DNA of 64,000 nucleotides from Paenibacillus sp. YN15. GTDB taxonomy: Bacteria; Bacillota; Bacilli; Paenibacillales; NBRC-103111. The position numbers and the translations under genes were made by a program. Positions 27,001-35,438 of the stretch are shown one piece after another (positions within the stretch are counted from its first letter, which is position 1; the number at the start of each line of letters is the position of its first letter). The notes below the pieces were generated by a model. It saw only the letters and a list, made by a program, of their open reading frames with translations. It searched no databases and had not been told where the DNA came from. The stretch covers positions 1 through 64,000 of the forward strand of contig NZ_QMFA01000028.1 in assembly GCF_003285005.1 (NCBI RefSeq), read 5' to 3'.

Positions 27001-30000
27001 TCAGAACGGGGGAGGCATCCGGACCAATATTCTGGCCGGAGATATTACCCGGGGCGGCATAATTGAAATCCTGCCGTACAGCAACGATCTTGTGGTGCTT
27101 GAGCTGACCGGTCAGGAGATTTGGGACGGACTGGAGAATGGAGTGTCCGCGGCGCCCGGCGAATACGGCGGTTTCCCCCATGTTGCGGGAATGAAATTCA
27201 CCTACGACTCCTCCAAACCCTCCAAGCAGCGGGTGGTCAGTGTCAGTGTCAAGACAGCTACCGGCTATGAGCCGTTGAAGCTGGATCAAAGCTACAAGCT
27301 GGTTACGAATATTTTCACGGCTAAGGGAGGAGACAGCTATAGCTCCTTTGCCCAAGCCTTCAACGAAGGCCGGGTAGATTACATGTATTCCCCGAGCTAT
27401 CCGTACAAGGCAGACTTCGAGGTATTCATCCAGTACCTGAACAAACTGGGCGGTACGCTGACCGCCGCCAATACCGGCGTGGAAGGCCGGATTACGGATG
27501 TGAAGGGAGCGGACCCGGGTACGCCGGACGCCTTCCCGCTGACCGTCCTGCACACCAACGATACCCATGCCAACATTGACTCGTCCAGCTCGTCGGACAA
27601 TGTGCTGCGCCGGGTGACAGCCATCAAGCAGACCAAGGCCAACTCCGTGAACCCTCTCCTGTTGGATGCGGGAGATGTGTTTGCGGGAACTCTCTACTTC
27701 AATGAATATGAAGGCCAGGCGGATTTGGCATTTATGAATCTGGTGCAATATGATGCCATGACCTTCGGCAACCATGAGTTCGACAAGGGCTCCGAAGCGC
27801 TGTCCAACTTTATCAAAAATGCGCAGTTCCCCTTTGTATCGGCCAACGTGGATTTTTCCGCGGATGATCTCCTGAAGGGTTACTTCCAGGCAGGCATCGG
27901 CAGCCCGGCGGAGTCCGGCAAGGTGTACCCTGCCATCATCAAGGATGTGGACGGCCAAAAAGTAGGCATCTTCGGCTTGACCACTGTGGACACGGCCACT
28001 ATTTCTTCTCCCGGCGCCGTTACCTTCCAGGACCCGGTGGAGAAGGCTCGGAATACGGTGGCCTTGCTGCAGCAGCAGGGCATCAACAAGATTATCGCCC
28101 TATCCCACCTGGGTTATGATGTGGATCAGAATCTGGCCAAGGAAGTGGAGGGCATCGACATTATCGTCGGCGGCCATTCCCATACCAAGCTGGAAGCGGC
28201 GGCGGTGGACAATACCCACAGCGAGCCCAAGCTTATTGTACAAACCGGTGAGCGGGCGCAGAACCTTGGCAAGCTCCAGGTGGAGTTTGACAAGGATGGC
28301 AAGCTGGTGGAATGGCAAAACACTCTGATCGCCATCGACCAGAAGAACGGCTCCGACTATGTGTTTGCAGCCGATCCGGAGGCGGCCGATATTCTGGCCC
28401 AGTACAAGCCGAAGATTGATGAAATGAACAAGCTGGTGGTAGGGCATTCGGATGTGAACCTGTACGGCGCGGTGGCAGTGGATGGTTATCCCCGGGTAGT
28501 CCGCACCAAGGAAACAGCCATCGGCAATCTGGTAGTGGACGGCATGCTGTATGAAGCCAAACAAGCGGGCATTCAAGCGGATATGGCACTGCAAAACGGC
28601 GGCGGCATCCGGACCAACCTGCTGGCCGGAGATATCACCCAGGGGGCCGTTCAGGAAATCCTCCCCTTCAATAATGATGTGGTGGTGCTGGAGCTCACCG
28701 GTCAGGAAATTTGGGACGGGTTGGAGAACGGCGTCTCTGCTGCCCCCAAGGAATACGGCGGCTTCCCCCATGTGGCAGGTATGAAGTTTACCTATGATTC
28801 CTCAAAACCTGCCCATCAACGGGTCACCAGCGCCAGCGTCAAAACAGACAACGGCTATGTGCCGCTGGATGTAAAGAAAACCTATAGTCTGGTAACGAAC
28901 ATCTTTACCGCCAAGGGCGGCGACGCATACGCCTCCTTCGGCAAAGCGTTCAATGAGGGCCGCGTCAACTTCATGTACAGCGAGCAGTACCCCTTCAAAC
29001 CGGACTACGAGGTGTTCATCCAGTATCTGAAGGTGCTGGGCACCCTGACAGCCTCCAACACCGGCACAGAAGGCCGGATTGCGGATGTGAAGAGCAGCGA
29101 CACCTCCGACTCTGGGGACAGTGGTGATGATGGCAACAACTCCGGTACCCCCGCAACTGGCAACACTACTCCTCCTTCCTCCACTACCCCGGACCCGGGC
29201 GTGCAAGTGGAAGCAGGTGCAGTCAGCGGCGGTGTGGAGCTGAAGCCGGATGCCAAGGACCTGAAGTTGGAAACGGCGGCGGACGGAAGCTCCGTCACCA
29301 GCCTGACGCTGGCGGCCGATTCGCTCTCCAAGGCGCTGGAAGCGGCCGGCACGGGCAAAACCATTATCACCCTGCCGGAGGTGGAGGGAGCGGTTAAAGT
29401 GGCGCTTCCGGTAAGCGGCATGACCGGCAGGACGCAGGGAACCGTGCAAATCCGCACTGCGGATAAGAGCTATGATCTGCCTCTGGCGGTTGTGAAGCCC
29501 AACGAGCTGGCAGCAGCCCTGGGGACGGCAGTAAACGATATCCGCATTAAAGTGGTCATCGGCGAAGTGGCAGGCGCGGCCAAAGCGGCAGTGGAAGCGG
29601 CCGCAGCCAAGAACGGTGCCGCCTTGCTGGCGGACGCCGTCAGCTACACCATCACCGCCCAAGCAGGCGGCAAAAATGTGGAAATCAACCATTTCGGCGC
29701 CACCTATGTGTCACGGACGCTGACTATCCCGGGTACCGTGGACCCGTCCTCCGCCACCGCGGTAGTCTTCGACCCGGCAAGCGGCAGCATGAGCTTTGTC
29801 CCGGCTGTGTTCGGCAGTGCGGACGGCAAAACCGTGATCACCATTAAACGGAATTCCAACAGCATCTACGGTGTGGTTAAACCTTCCGCCGCATCCTTCG
29901 CGGATTTGAGCGGACACTGGTCCCGTCCGGATGTGGAGCTGCTGGCAGCCAAGCTGGTTATCGACGGCCAGGCTCCCGGCCGGTTCGCTCCCGATGCCCA

Positions 30001-30445
30001 GGTGACACGCGGCGAATTTGCCGCCCTTCTGGTACGGGCCCTGGGCCTTGCTCCGGATGCGTCGGCGGTTTCCGGCGTGAAGGATCTGACGGGCAGCGAG
30101 TGGTACGCCGGCGCTCTGGGCGCTGCCGTGAAGGCCGGCCTGCTGGACGGCTTTGAGGACGGCACCCTGCGCGGCGAAGCCAATATTACCCGGGCGCAAA
30201 TGGCCGTCATGATGAGCCGTGCCTTGAAGGCGGCCGGAAAGCCGGCTCCGTCGGGAAGCGGCGCAGCCTTTGCCGATCAGGGGGAAATCCCCGCCTGGGC
30301 AGCCGATGCAGTTGCCTCCGGTGCAGCCGCGGGACTGGTGGAAGGAACCTCGGGCAACCGTTTTGCTCCTGCGTCCCAGGCTACCCGCGGGGAAGCGGCG
30401 GCCATGCTGAAGCGTCTTTTGAAATACGCCCAATTCATCAACTAA
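24089..30445 (+). CDS. SLH-anchored surface protein with choice-of-anchor domain and two tandem 5'-nucleotidase modules
   Basis: 2118-residue exported protein. Order: signal peptide (1-42); propeller-like choice-of-anchor I domain (about 50-610, e.g. YDMTSVAVSPLGDYLALAIP); nucleotidase module 1 (about 615-1140); module 2 (about 1148-1668); Gly/Ser/Thr/Pro linker; a roughly 220-residue domain I do not recognise; three SLH repeats (about 1936-2118) for binding cell-wall polymers. Both nucleotidase modules keep the metal ligands (HTNDTH, DAGDVF, GNHEFD, GGHTHT or GGHSHT) and the substrate loop NGGGIRTN, so both should be active on extracellular nucleotides. The ATG at 24089 follows GGAGGG by 11 bases; an in-frame TTG at 24050 lacks a site and would spoil the signal peptide. 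Confidence 0.9.
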   Translation: MQMWRKRAVSVVMSFVLGIGAAIPALVAESFAVPAAAQAALGPDIADASNDELTMTLIGRYNAGKETAAEIVSYNKSTHKAYVINGADKSLDILDLSTLQSSVTGGTYQDLSLATRITLQDLGLADSDEGSYDMTSVAVSPLGDYLALAIPYVKKDAVGNALEHYKGKIVLLKENGDLVEQFEAGYLPDMVTFTPDGMKILAANEGEPNLDYSKDPEGSITVVDLSAGVNNATVTQVSLVLDDSVFDANVRLFPQGKSIEALASANGTSVAIERAKDLEPEYIAVASDSNYAYVTLQENNAIATLNLQTLSVEKVSGLGVKDHSRPGNALDASNKDNAVNIAQWPVLGMYMPDGMSLFEQAGKTYLVTANEGDARVYPAIETSELGEGEAYSEEESIEDIADLVQLNRAYYPGYTDEEWATLQQNLPDILTNKKKLGKLTVTNSVYTVTGAAYYEALYSYGARSFSIWDTSDIAAGPVFDSGADFEQIIAARLPNYFNASNTKTDIDDRSDNKGPEPEDAKVGVINGKTYAFVGLERIGGIMAYNVTDPAQATFAGYVNSRDFNVPVGGDSGPEGLHFVAAEYSPTGKPLLLVGNEISGTVAVYEITSNTSDADVFPLTIIHTNDTHANIDSAGSPDNVARRITAIKQARAQAANSILVDAGDVFSGTLYFNKYLGQADLAFMNMAQYDAMTFGNHEFDRGSAALADFIRNASFPFVSANVDFSANDDLKGFTVNDIGHPAAAGKIYPALIKEVGGQKIGIFGLTTETTSVTSSPGPTISFADATAKAGETVAALKEQGINKIIALSHLGYDVDQQLAKDVADIDVIVGGHTHTLLKQPYVDTSFANPTIIVQVDDKASNLGNLKVEFDSEGKLISWTEDLIAINAQDSGKNYVLAADPEAQQLLDTAYKPAVVAEKNIVVGKSEVNLYGAAAADGNPRTVRTMETAIANLVVDGMLDEAVSAGTGAVMALQNGGGIRTNILAGDITRGGIIEILPYSNDLVVLELTGQEIWDGLENGVSAAPGEYGGFPHVAGMKFTYDSSKPSKQRVVSVSVKTATGYEPLKLDQSYKLVTNIFTAKGGDSYSSFAQAFNEGRVDYMYSPSYPYKADFEVFIQYLNKLGGTLTAANTGVEGRITDVKGADPGTPDAFPLTVLHTNDTHANIDSSSSSDNVLRRVTAIKQTKANSVNPLLLDAGDVFAGTLYFNEYEGQADLAFMNLVQYDAMTFGNHEFDKGSEALSNFIKNAQFPFVSANVDFSADDLLKGYFQAGIGSPAESGKVYPAIIKDVDGQKVGIFGLTTVDTATISSPGAVTFQDPVEKARNTVALLQQQGINKIIALSHLGYDVDQNLAKEVEGIDIIVGGHSHTKLEAAAVDNTHSEPKLIVQTGERAQNLGKLQVEFDKDGKLVEWQNTLIAIDQKNGSDYVFAADPEAADILAQYKPKIDEMNKLVVGHSDVNLYGAVAVDGYPRVVRTKETAIGNLVVDGMLYEAKQAGIQADMALQNGGGIRTNLLAGDITQGAVQEILPFNNDVVVLELTGQEIWDGLENGVSAAPKEYGGFPHVAGMKFTYDSSKPAHQRVTSASVKTDNGYVPLDVKKTYSLVTNIFTAKGGDAYASFGKAFNEGRVNFMYSEQYPFKPDYEVFIQYLKVLGTLTASNTGTEGRIADVKSSDTSDSGDSGDDGNNSGTPATGNTTPPSSTTPDPGVQVEAGAVSGGVELKPDAKDLKLETAADGSSVTSLTLAADSLSKALEAAGTGKTIITLPEVEGAVKVALPVSGMTGRTQGTVQIRTADKSYDLPLAVVKPNELAAALGTAVNDIRIKVVIGEVAGAAKAAVEAAAAKNGAALLADAVSYTITAQAGGKNVEINHFGATYVSRTLTIPGTVDPSSATAVVFDPASGSMSFVPAVFGSADGKTVITIKRNSNSIYGVVKPSAASFADLSGHWSRPDVELLAAKLVIDGQAPGRFAPDAQVTRGEFAALLVRALGLAPDASAVSGVKDLTGSEWYAGALGAAVKAGLLDGFEDGTLRGEANITRAQMAVMMSRALKAAGKPAPSGSGAAFADQGEIPAWAADAVASGAAAGLVEGTSGNRFAPASQATRGEAAAMLKRLLKYAQFIN
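25931..29091 (+). repeat. Intragenic tandem duplication of the 5'-nucleotidase module
   Basis: Two modules of about 1.57 kb (roughly 25931-27510 and 27532-29091) encode highly similar protein, for example DAGDVFSGTLYFNKY versus DAGDVFAGTLYFNEY, and QYDAMTFGNHEFD in both. The boundary motif TDVKGADPGTPDAFPLTVLHT repeats the VFPLTIIHT start of module 1. Confidence 0.88.
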
Positions 30446-30461
30446 TTGCACTGGACGCTCC

Positions 30462-30646
30462 TTAATGGACCTACGTTCCGCTATTCGGTGAAAAAGCGGC
30501 ATTTGGATGTTCAGACGGACTTACGATCCGTTATGTGGCGGAAAATGGGCTGTTGCAGCGCTCAAAAGGGTAAATAAGAGATCGTGTGTCCGCGCAATAA
30601 TGAAAAGTCCGCATATTTGAAAAATAGCGGATCTCCGGTCCGGATG
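30462..30646. repeat. Four-unit intergenic palindromic element, family D, copy 2 (diverged)
   Basis: Forward units at 30462-30487 (GGACCTACGTTCCGCTATT) and 30512-30537 (GGACTTACGATCCGTTATG), inverted units at 30571-30596 and 30621-30646. Offsets 0/50/109/159 equal the other family D copies though the sequence has drifted and the 3' extension is absent. Confidence 0.82.
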
Positions 30647-30689
30647 GCGGCAGCTTCATAAGGGTGCACAGAAATTCGGGTTGCTTCAA

Positions 30690-30740
30690 TGCAAGAGCCT
30701 TCGATTAACGCCATTATGGCGGGGATCGGAGGCTTTTGCA
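30690..30740. terminator. Long hairpin upstream of the phospholipase gene
   Basis: TGCAAGAGCCTTCGAT can pair over 16 bases (two G-U) with ATCGGAGGCTTTTGCA; a smaller CGCC/GGCG stem lies inside. It is 245 bp past the SLH gene stop, with no U-tract outside the stem, so termination or attenuation are both possible. Confidence 0.4.
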
Positions 30741-30863
30741 TGGAGTCCGGCGAATGAATGAAAGGGACGCAGCGGCTGTTTGCGCGGGAATCCGTTGGCT
30801 GGCTGCAGGGAGTGGAAGGTCTGTGATCAGGCGTGGAAATACGGATTTCGGGAGGGGTACAGG

Positions 30864-31814
30864 ATGCCGAATATTTGGACGCATATTATTTTTGGCCAGG
30901 AGGCGCTGAAGGCTGTTGGCCGGACGGAATGGCTGGACCGGGAAGAGGAGAGCAAGCTGTTTTCATGGGGCTGCCAGGGGCCGGACCCGCTGTTCTATTA
31001 CCGCTTCCTGCCCTGGAGCAAGGACAAGCGGATGAAGATTCTGGGAGAGCTGATGCATGAGGAGCATTGCGGACCATTTCTTGCGGAGCTGCTCCGCAGG
31101 GCGGGGATGCCGGAGGGGCGGCGTTTGCAGCCTTATGCGGCAGGGTTTCTGCTGCATCATATTCTGGACCGCAATGCCCATCCTTACATTTTTGCCAAGT
31201 CGGGATTTAAGCCCTGGAACCACCAGCGCTTCGAGATTATTCTGGATACCATTGTGGCGGAGAAGCTGCGGGGAATCGAGACGTGGAAAGCGCCGGTCCG
31301 GCGGGAGCTGACGCTAAAGAGGGACAGCTCGCTGTTTCAGGATGTGCCCGCCCTGCTCTCGGAGCTGGCGGCGCAGTTTTATCCCGAGGCCGCAAGAGAG
31401 GTGGGTGTGCGCCAATGGCAGGAGAGCTTCCGGGACATGCTGCGGGCGCTCTGGCTGTTCCATGATCCAACAGGAGTCAAGCGGGTTCTGACGGCAGGCA
31501 AAATCACCCCTTTTGTCTACAAAAGGGACAATCCGCCTTTGGATTATTGCAACGGGGAGCGGAAAGCCTGGCGTGACCCTGTGGAGGAGGGGGTCACTCA
31601 TCATACGGGCTTCTGGGATCATTGGGAGGCGGCCATGGAGGAGGCGGGGACGATGCTTCCCCTGGCGCTGGAGGTTATGGAAGCCGGGCCAGCAGACAGC
31701 CGCGCAGCTGCGGCGGAAGCGGAGCTGCTGCGCCAACTGGGGAATGTCTCCTATTCTACGGGGCGGGCCTGCGGGGAAGGGGCCATCCGTTACGAGGACC
31801 CGCTTCCCTTCTGA
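30864..31814 (+). CDS. Zinc-dependent phospholipase C-like protein
   Basis: 316-residue protein. MPNIWTHIIFGQEAL, SWGCQGPDPLFYYRFLPW, MHEEHC, AGFLLHHILDRNAHPYIF and the Asp/His-rich spread match the zinc-dependent phospholipase C domain, whose His/Asp residues bind three zincs. No signal peptide is visible, so unlike secreted PLC toxins it is probably cytoplasmic and its substrate is uncertain. The ATG at 30864 has GGGAGGGG eight bases before it. It converges on the MFS gene with eight bases between stops. Confidence 0.88.
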   Translation: MPNIWTHIIFGQEALKAVGRTEWLDREEESKLFSWGCQGPDPLFYYRFLPWSKDKRMKILGELMHEEHCGPFLAELLRRAGMPEGRRLQPYAAGFLLHHILDRNAHPYIFAKSGFKPWNHQRFEIILDTIVAEKLRGIETWKAPVRRELTLKRDSSLFQDVPALLSELAAQFYPEAAREVGVRQWQESFRDMLRALWLFHDPTGVKRVLTAGKITPFVYKRDNPPLDYCNGERKAWRDPVEEGVTHHTGFWDHWEAAMEEAGTMLPLALEVMEAGPADSRAAAAEAELLRQLGNVSYSTGRACGEGAIRYEDPLPF

Positions 31815-31822
31815 AGCCCTGA

Positions 31823-33109
31823 TCAGCAAGAGGGGGCGGCGGGCCGGACAGCTCCTGCTTCCACAGAGCCCCGCTCCAGGTCCACAGTGCGCAGGAGGGC
31901 GATTCCCGCAATGAAGAACAGCGCCAGGGCCAGGATGCCGTACCGGCTGGAGCCTGTAAGGAGGCCCATGGCGGCGAATACCGCCGGCCCCACCATGGAG
32001 GAGAACTTGCCGGATACGCTTAGGAAGCCGAAAAACTCCGCGGTGCGGTCCGCCGGCACCAGGCGGCTGAACAGGGAGCGGGCCACGGCCTGGCTTCCGC
32101 CTTGAACAAAGCCCACCATCACGGCCAGCAGATAAAAATGGGTGCTGGTGGTCATAAAGTAGCCCAGCAGCACAATAAGCAGATAGATGCCCAGGCTGAT
32201 GTAGAGGGCGGGTTTAGCCCCCAGCTTTTCCCCGATTTTTCCGAAGAGCAGTGTAAACGGGATGCCCACGAACTGGGTGATGAGCAGGGCCATGATCAGA
32301 TCCTGGGTCTCAATGCCGATGGCTTTGCCGTAGGCGGTAGCCATGGTAATGATGGTGTTGATGCCGTCGTTGAAAAACCAGTAGGCCAGGATAAACTTCA
32401 GCAGCTGGGGATAGCGCTTCAGGCTTTTTAGGGTTTCCCAGGTGCGGGTGAAGCCTATGCGGGCGTATTGGCGCGCCGGGATGGGGGCGGCGGCAGCACG
32501 GTCCTTCACATGCCGGAACAACGGCAGCGAAAAGACCAGCCACCAGACAGCAACGCTGGCAAAAGCCAGCCGGGTGCCTGCTTCGCCGTCCGACAGGCCG
32601 AAGAGCCCCGGCTTTTGAATCATGAGCAGATTCACTACCAGGAGCAAACCGCCGCCTACGTAGCCGCTGGCATAACCTTTGGAGGAGATGTACTCCCGCT
32701 TTTGTTCCTCCGGGACCAAATCCGGCAGCAGGGCGTCGTAGAAGCTGTTGCCTCCGGAAAAGCCCACCGTAGCCAGCACGAACAGCAAAGATGCCGCCAG
32801 ATAATTCCCCTGCCCGATAAACACGAACAAGAACGAGGCGGCGATGCCCAGATAGGAGAACCGCCTGAGAAAATACATTTTCTTTCCGGCGCAATCGGCG
32901 GCGGCTCCCAGAACCGGAGCCAACACCGCCACCAGCAGCATTCCCGCTGCCTGGGTAAGGCCCCAATAGGAGGCGGAGGTGCTGGAGGACAGGCCCTTCG
33001 CGGCAACCTCGATATAGAAAATCGGCAAAACGGCGGCCATCAGGGTGGTGGCAAAGGCGGAATTGGCCCAGTCGTACATCAGCCATGCACGCACAGCCTT
33101 GGGGTTCAT
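31823..33109 (-). CDS. UMF1-family MFS transporter
   Basis: 428-residue membrane protein with about 12 helices. MNPKAVRAWLMYDWANSAFATTLMAAVLPIFY is the hallmark N-terminus of the UMF1/Atg22-like family; NSFYDALLPDLVPEEQKREYISSKGYASGYVGGG and GGSQAVARSLFSRLVP are its other signatures. The substrate is unknown. The ATG at 33109 has GGGAGAG six bases upstream; an in-frame ATG 15 bases earlier overlaps that site and is rejected. The gene is divergent from the epimerase gene. Confidence 0.9.
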   Translation of the reverse strand: MNPKAVRAWLMYDWANSAFATTLMAAVLPIFYIEVAAKGLSSSTSASYWGLTQAAGMLLVAVLAPVLGAAADCAGKKMYFLRRFSYLGIAASFLFVFIGQGNYLAASLLFVLATVGFSGGNSFYDALLPDLVPEEQKREYISSKGYASGYVGGGLLLVVNLLMIQKPGLFGLSDGEAGTRLAFASVAVWWLVFSLPLFRHVKDRAAAAPIPARQYARIGFTRTWETLKSLKRYPQLLKFILAYWFFNDGINTIITMATAYGKAIGIETQDLIMALLITQFVGIPFTLLFGKIGEKLGAKPALYISLGIYLLIVLLGYFMTTSTHFYLLAVMVGFVQGGSQAVARSLFSRLVPADRTAEFFGFLSVSGKFSSMVGPAVFAAMGLLTGSSRYGILALALFFIAGIALLRTVDLERGSVEAGAVRPAAPSC

Positions 33110-33242
33110 GCGGATCTCTCCCATCCGGTGGTTTCGTTCAACTTTTCTTCAGAATAACACCGGATTGTTCGAGCCGTATCAACACATTTCGTGATAAAAT
33201 AGGATTCTGGTAAATTTTTGGTTAGAGAGGGGTTTGTCAGTG

Positions 33243-34139
33243 ATGTCCCATGTCAACGAATACCAAGACGGGCCTTACCGGATGCTGGAGCTGCGGGAGG
33301 CGTCCACGGAAACCGCGGTGCGGATTTGTCCGGAGCGGGGAGGCATTGCCATAAGCTATGCGCCGGGCGGAAAAGAAGTATTTTACTTGGACAGGGCCAC
33401 CTTCCTGGACCCCAATGCCAATATCCGCGGCGGCAATCCCGTGCTGTTCCCCATCAGCGGCCAGCTGGCGGACGGAGCCTATAAGTGGGAAGGGAAACGC
33501 TACGCCATGAAAAATCATGGGTTGGCGCGGATTTCCCCCTGGACAGTGGAGGAGACGGGGGTGGCGGCTTCCGGCGAGCCTTATACGGTTCTGAGTCTGG
33601 CTTCCACGGCGGACATGCTGGCTTCCTATCCCTTTGCCTTCAAGCTGGTATTTACCTACCGCATTCAAAAAGGAGCTTTGGTCATCGAGCAGGAGTACCG
33701 CAATCTCTCCGGAGAGCGGATGCCGGTTTATCCAGGCTTCCATCCCTATTTTGCCGCGCGGGAAAAAGACCTGGTTTATGAAACGGATGCCACCCGTTAT
33801 ATGGATTACAACGACGGCGCGGTGAAGCCCTTTACCGGCCGTTTGGATGTTAGCTCCATGAAGGAGGCCGCAGCGCTTCTGGACGCCAAGGAGCCGCGGA
33901 TCGCTTTCCGCTTGCCCGGACTGGGGCGGAAAATCGAAATGGAGTATTCCGGACAGTTCCGTTATGTGGTGATCTGGACTGTTCCGGGTGCGGATTTTGT
34001 CTGCGTGGAGCCATGGATGGCATTGACCGGCGAACTGAACCGGGGCGGCGAGCTGGTCTGGATTGAACCGGGGGAGACGCTGTCCGCCAGGCTTGTTATC
34101 AGAGCGGAGCATGAAGGATTTCCCGGCGCACAGCTTTGA
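33243..34139 (+). CDS. Aldose 1-epimerase (galactose mutarotase-like) family protein
   Basis: 298-residue enzyme of the aldose epimerase superfamily that interconverts sugar anomers. The catalytic acid His is likely in KNHGLARISPW, a second conserved His in PGFHPYF, and the base Glu in FVCVEPWMA; the strand GGNPVLFPISGQL is also typical. The start may be ATG 33243 or the adjacent GTG 33240, both served by AGAGAGGGG. It does not sit in a sugar operon, so the physiological sugar is unclear. Confidence 0.85.
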   Translation: MSHVNEYQDGPYRMLELREASTETAVRICPERGGIAISYAPGGKEVFYLDRATFLDPNANIRGGNPVLFPISGQLADGAYKWEGKRYAMKNHGLARISPWTVEETGVAASGEPYTVLSLASTADMLASYPFAFKLVFTYRIQKGALVIEQEYRNLSGERMPVYPGFHPYFAAREKDLVYETDATRYMDYNDGAVKPFTGRLDVSSMKEAAALLDAKEPRIAFRLPGLGRKIEMEYSGQFRYVVIWTVPGADFVCVEPWMALTGELNRGGELVWIEPGETLSARLVIRAEHEGFPGAQL

Positions 34140-34219
34140 AACCTTCACAAGCCCCTTTACGTTATATTATGCATGACCCAAACGGGGGAAATCATTCATA
34201 ATGCGGGAGGCTTGAAACC

Positions 34220-34444
34220 ATGAAGGTTGTCATAATGGAAAAAACGGAAGCGGGCGAGCTGGTTGCCCTGGATGCGCGGGATTGGAACGACCAAATGATC
34301 GCGATGATGAACCATGCCAATTATTTGCTAGTCAACGGCAAGGAATATGAGATGGTGGAAGGCCGGCTGAATGTCAATGAGCCATATATGGAGGTTCTGG
34401 TGCTGGCCGTGAAGCAGGAGGCGTCAGAAGCCGCGAAGGCCTAA
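34220..34444 (+). CDS. Small protein heading the ATP-grasp/DUF350 operon
   Basis: 74-residue soluble protein MKVVIMEKTEAGELVALDARDW..., with no cysteine and no hydrophobic segment, which I do not recognise. The pattern HANYLLVNGKEYEMVEGRLNVNEPYMEVLVLAV looks like a small beta-rich domain. GGGAGG lies eight to nine bases before the ATG. It is 29 bp upstream of the secreted Ser-rich gene and probably co-transcribed with the four genes that follow. Confidence 0.65.
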   Translation: MKVVIMEKTEAGELVALDARDWNDQMIAMMNHANYLLVNGKEYEMVEGRLNVNEPYMEVLVLAVKQEASEAAKA

Positions 34445-34473
34445 GCCGGAGCGGTGAAAGGAGAATGAAACTC

Positions 34474-35394
34474 ATGAATCATCAAGAGGAAAACAGGCTG
34501 CCTATTAAGGTGCTGTCCACTTCCCTGGGCGTGACCCTGGCGGCCCATATGCTTCTGGCCCCCGGCTTGCTGATGGGCGGAAGCGCGGCTTTTGCCGCGG
34601 AAGCGGATCAGCCTACCCTTGCCGAATGGTCCACCGAGGAGGTAAAGGCTTATTATGACCCCAGCGTGGACTGGAGTCTGCCCGCCCTCCCCGATGAGGA
34701 GCTGGGCGAGATTGTGCCCCAGCTGCCGGCCAATAATGGCGGCAGCGGCAGCGGAGCCTCAGGCGCCGCCGGCGGCAACACAACCATTATCCATCAGGGA
34801 AGCAGCTTCGGATGGGATGATATGCTGCTGTACCATTTGCTCTTTAACAGCGGCGGCTCCTATTCGTCGGGAAGATGGCATCAAAGCTACCCTTCCTACG
34901 ATGCCAGAACCAATCAGCCCTATCAGCCTAAAACCTATTCGGCAGGCACTTTCCAGAACAAGCAGGTGCCGGGAAGCAATGTAAAGCCCAAAACCAGCGT
35001 GTCCAGCGGCTCGTTCAACACCAAGTCCGGCAGCATTAATAAGGCAACCGCAGCCAAATCGGATGCGGCCTCCGGCAAATCCGGAACAACAGGGACATCC
35101 GGCGCGGCGGCGGGTTCAGGGAGCAAACCGGCAACAGGCCAGTCCTCCTCCGCCAGCAAGCCTGCCGACACCGCAACCAAATCGTCCACCGGCAGCTCTT
35201 CGTCTGCAGGCTCGTCATCCAGCGGCACCTCATCGTCGTCCACCGGCAGCAAGTCATCATCATCTTCGTCCTCGTCCAGCAAGTCGTCATCATCCAGTAA
35301 ATCGTCATCCTCGTCATCCGGCAAGTCCACTTCCTCGGGCAGCATCGGCGGGAAGTCCAGCGGCTTTTCCGGAAGCAGCAGCTCGGGCAGCTAA
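34474..35394 (+). CDS. Exported Ser-rich low-complexity protein
   Basis: 306-residue protein with an N-terminal signal sequence (hydrophobic about residues 14-43, ending SAAFAAEA), a middle segment rich in Gly, Tyr and Ser (DDMLLYHLLFNSGGSYSSGRW) and a C-terminal half made almost only of Ser, Gly, Lys and Thr. No enzyme domain is visible. The second ATG (34474) is chosen since AGGAG is ten bases before it but only one base before the ATG at 34465. Its operon position suggests it is the substrate or surface partner of the ATP-grasp enzyme. Confidence 0.75.
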   Translation: MNHQEENRLPIKVLSTSLGVTLAAHMLLAPGLLMGGSAAFAAEADQPTLAEWSTEEVKAYYDPSVDWSLPALPDEELGEIVPQLPANNGGSGSGASGAAGGNTTIIHQGSSFGWDDMLLYHLLFNSGGSYSSGRWHQSYPSYDARTNQPYQPKTYSAGTFQNKQVPGSNVKPKTSVSSGSFNTKSGSINKATAAKSDAASGKSGTTGTSGAAAGSGSKPATGQSSSASKPADTATKSSTGSSSSAGSSSSGTSSSSTGSKSSSSSSSSSKSSSSSKSSSSSSGKSTSSGSIGGKSSGFSGSSSSGS

Positions 35395-35438
35395 TGGCGT
35401 ATAGAGCGGGAATATCAGAGCGGAGGAGACGGTAGGCG

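Noticed and set aside
35200-35390. Tandem DNA repeat in the Ser-rich gene as a mobile or phase-variable tract
   Set aside because: The TCR/AGC codons vary and form no exact long repeat unit; low-complexity protein coding explains it.
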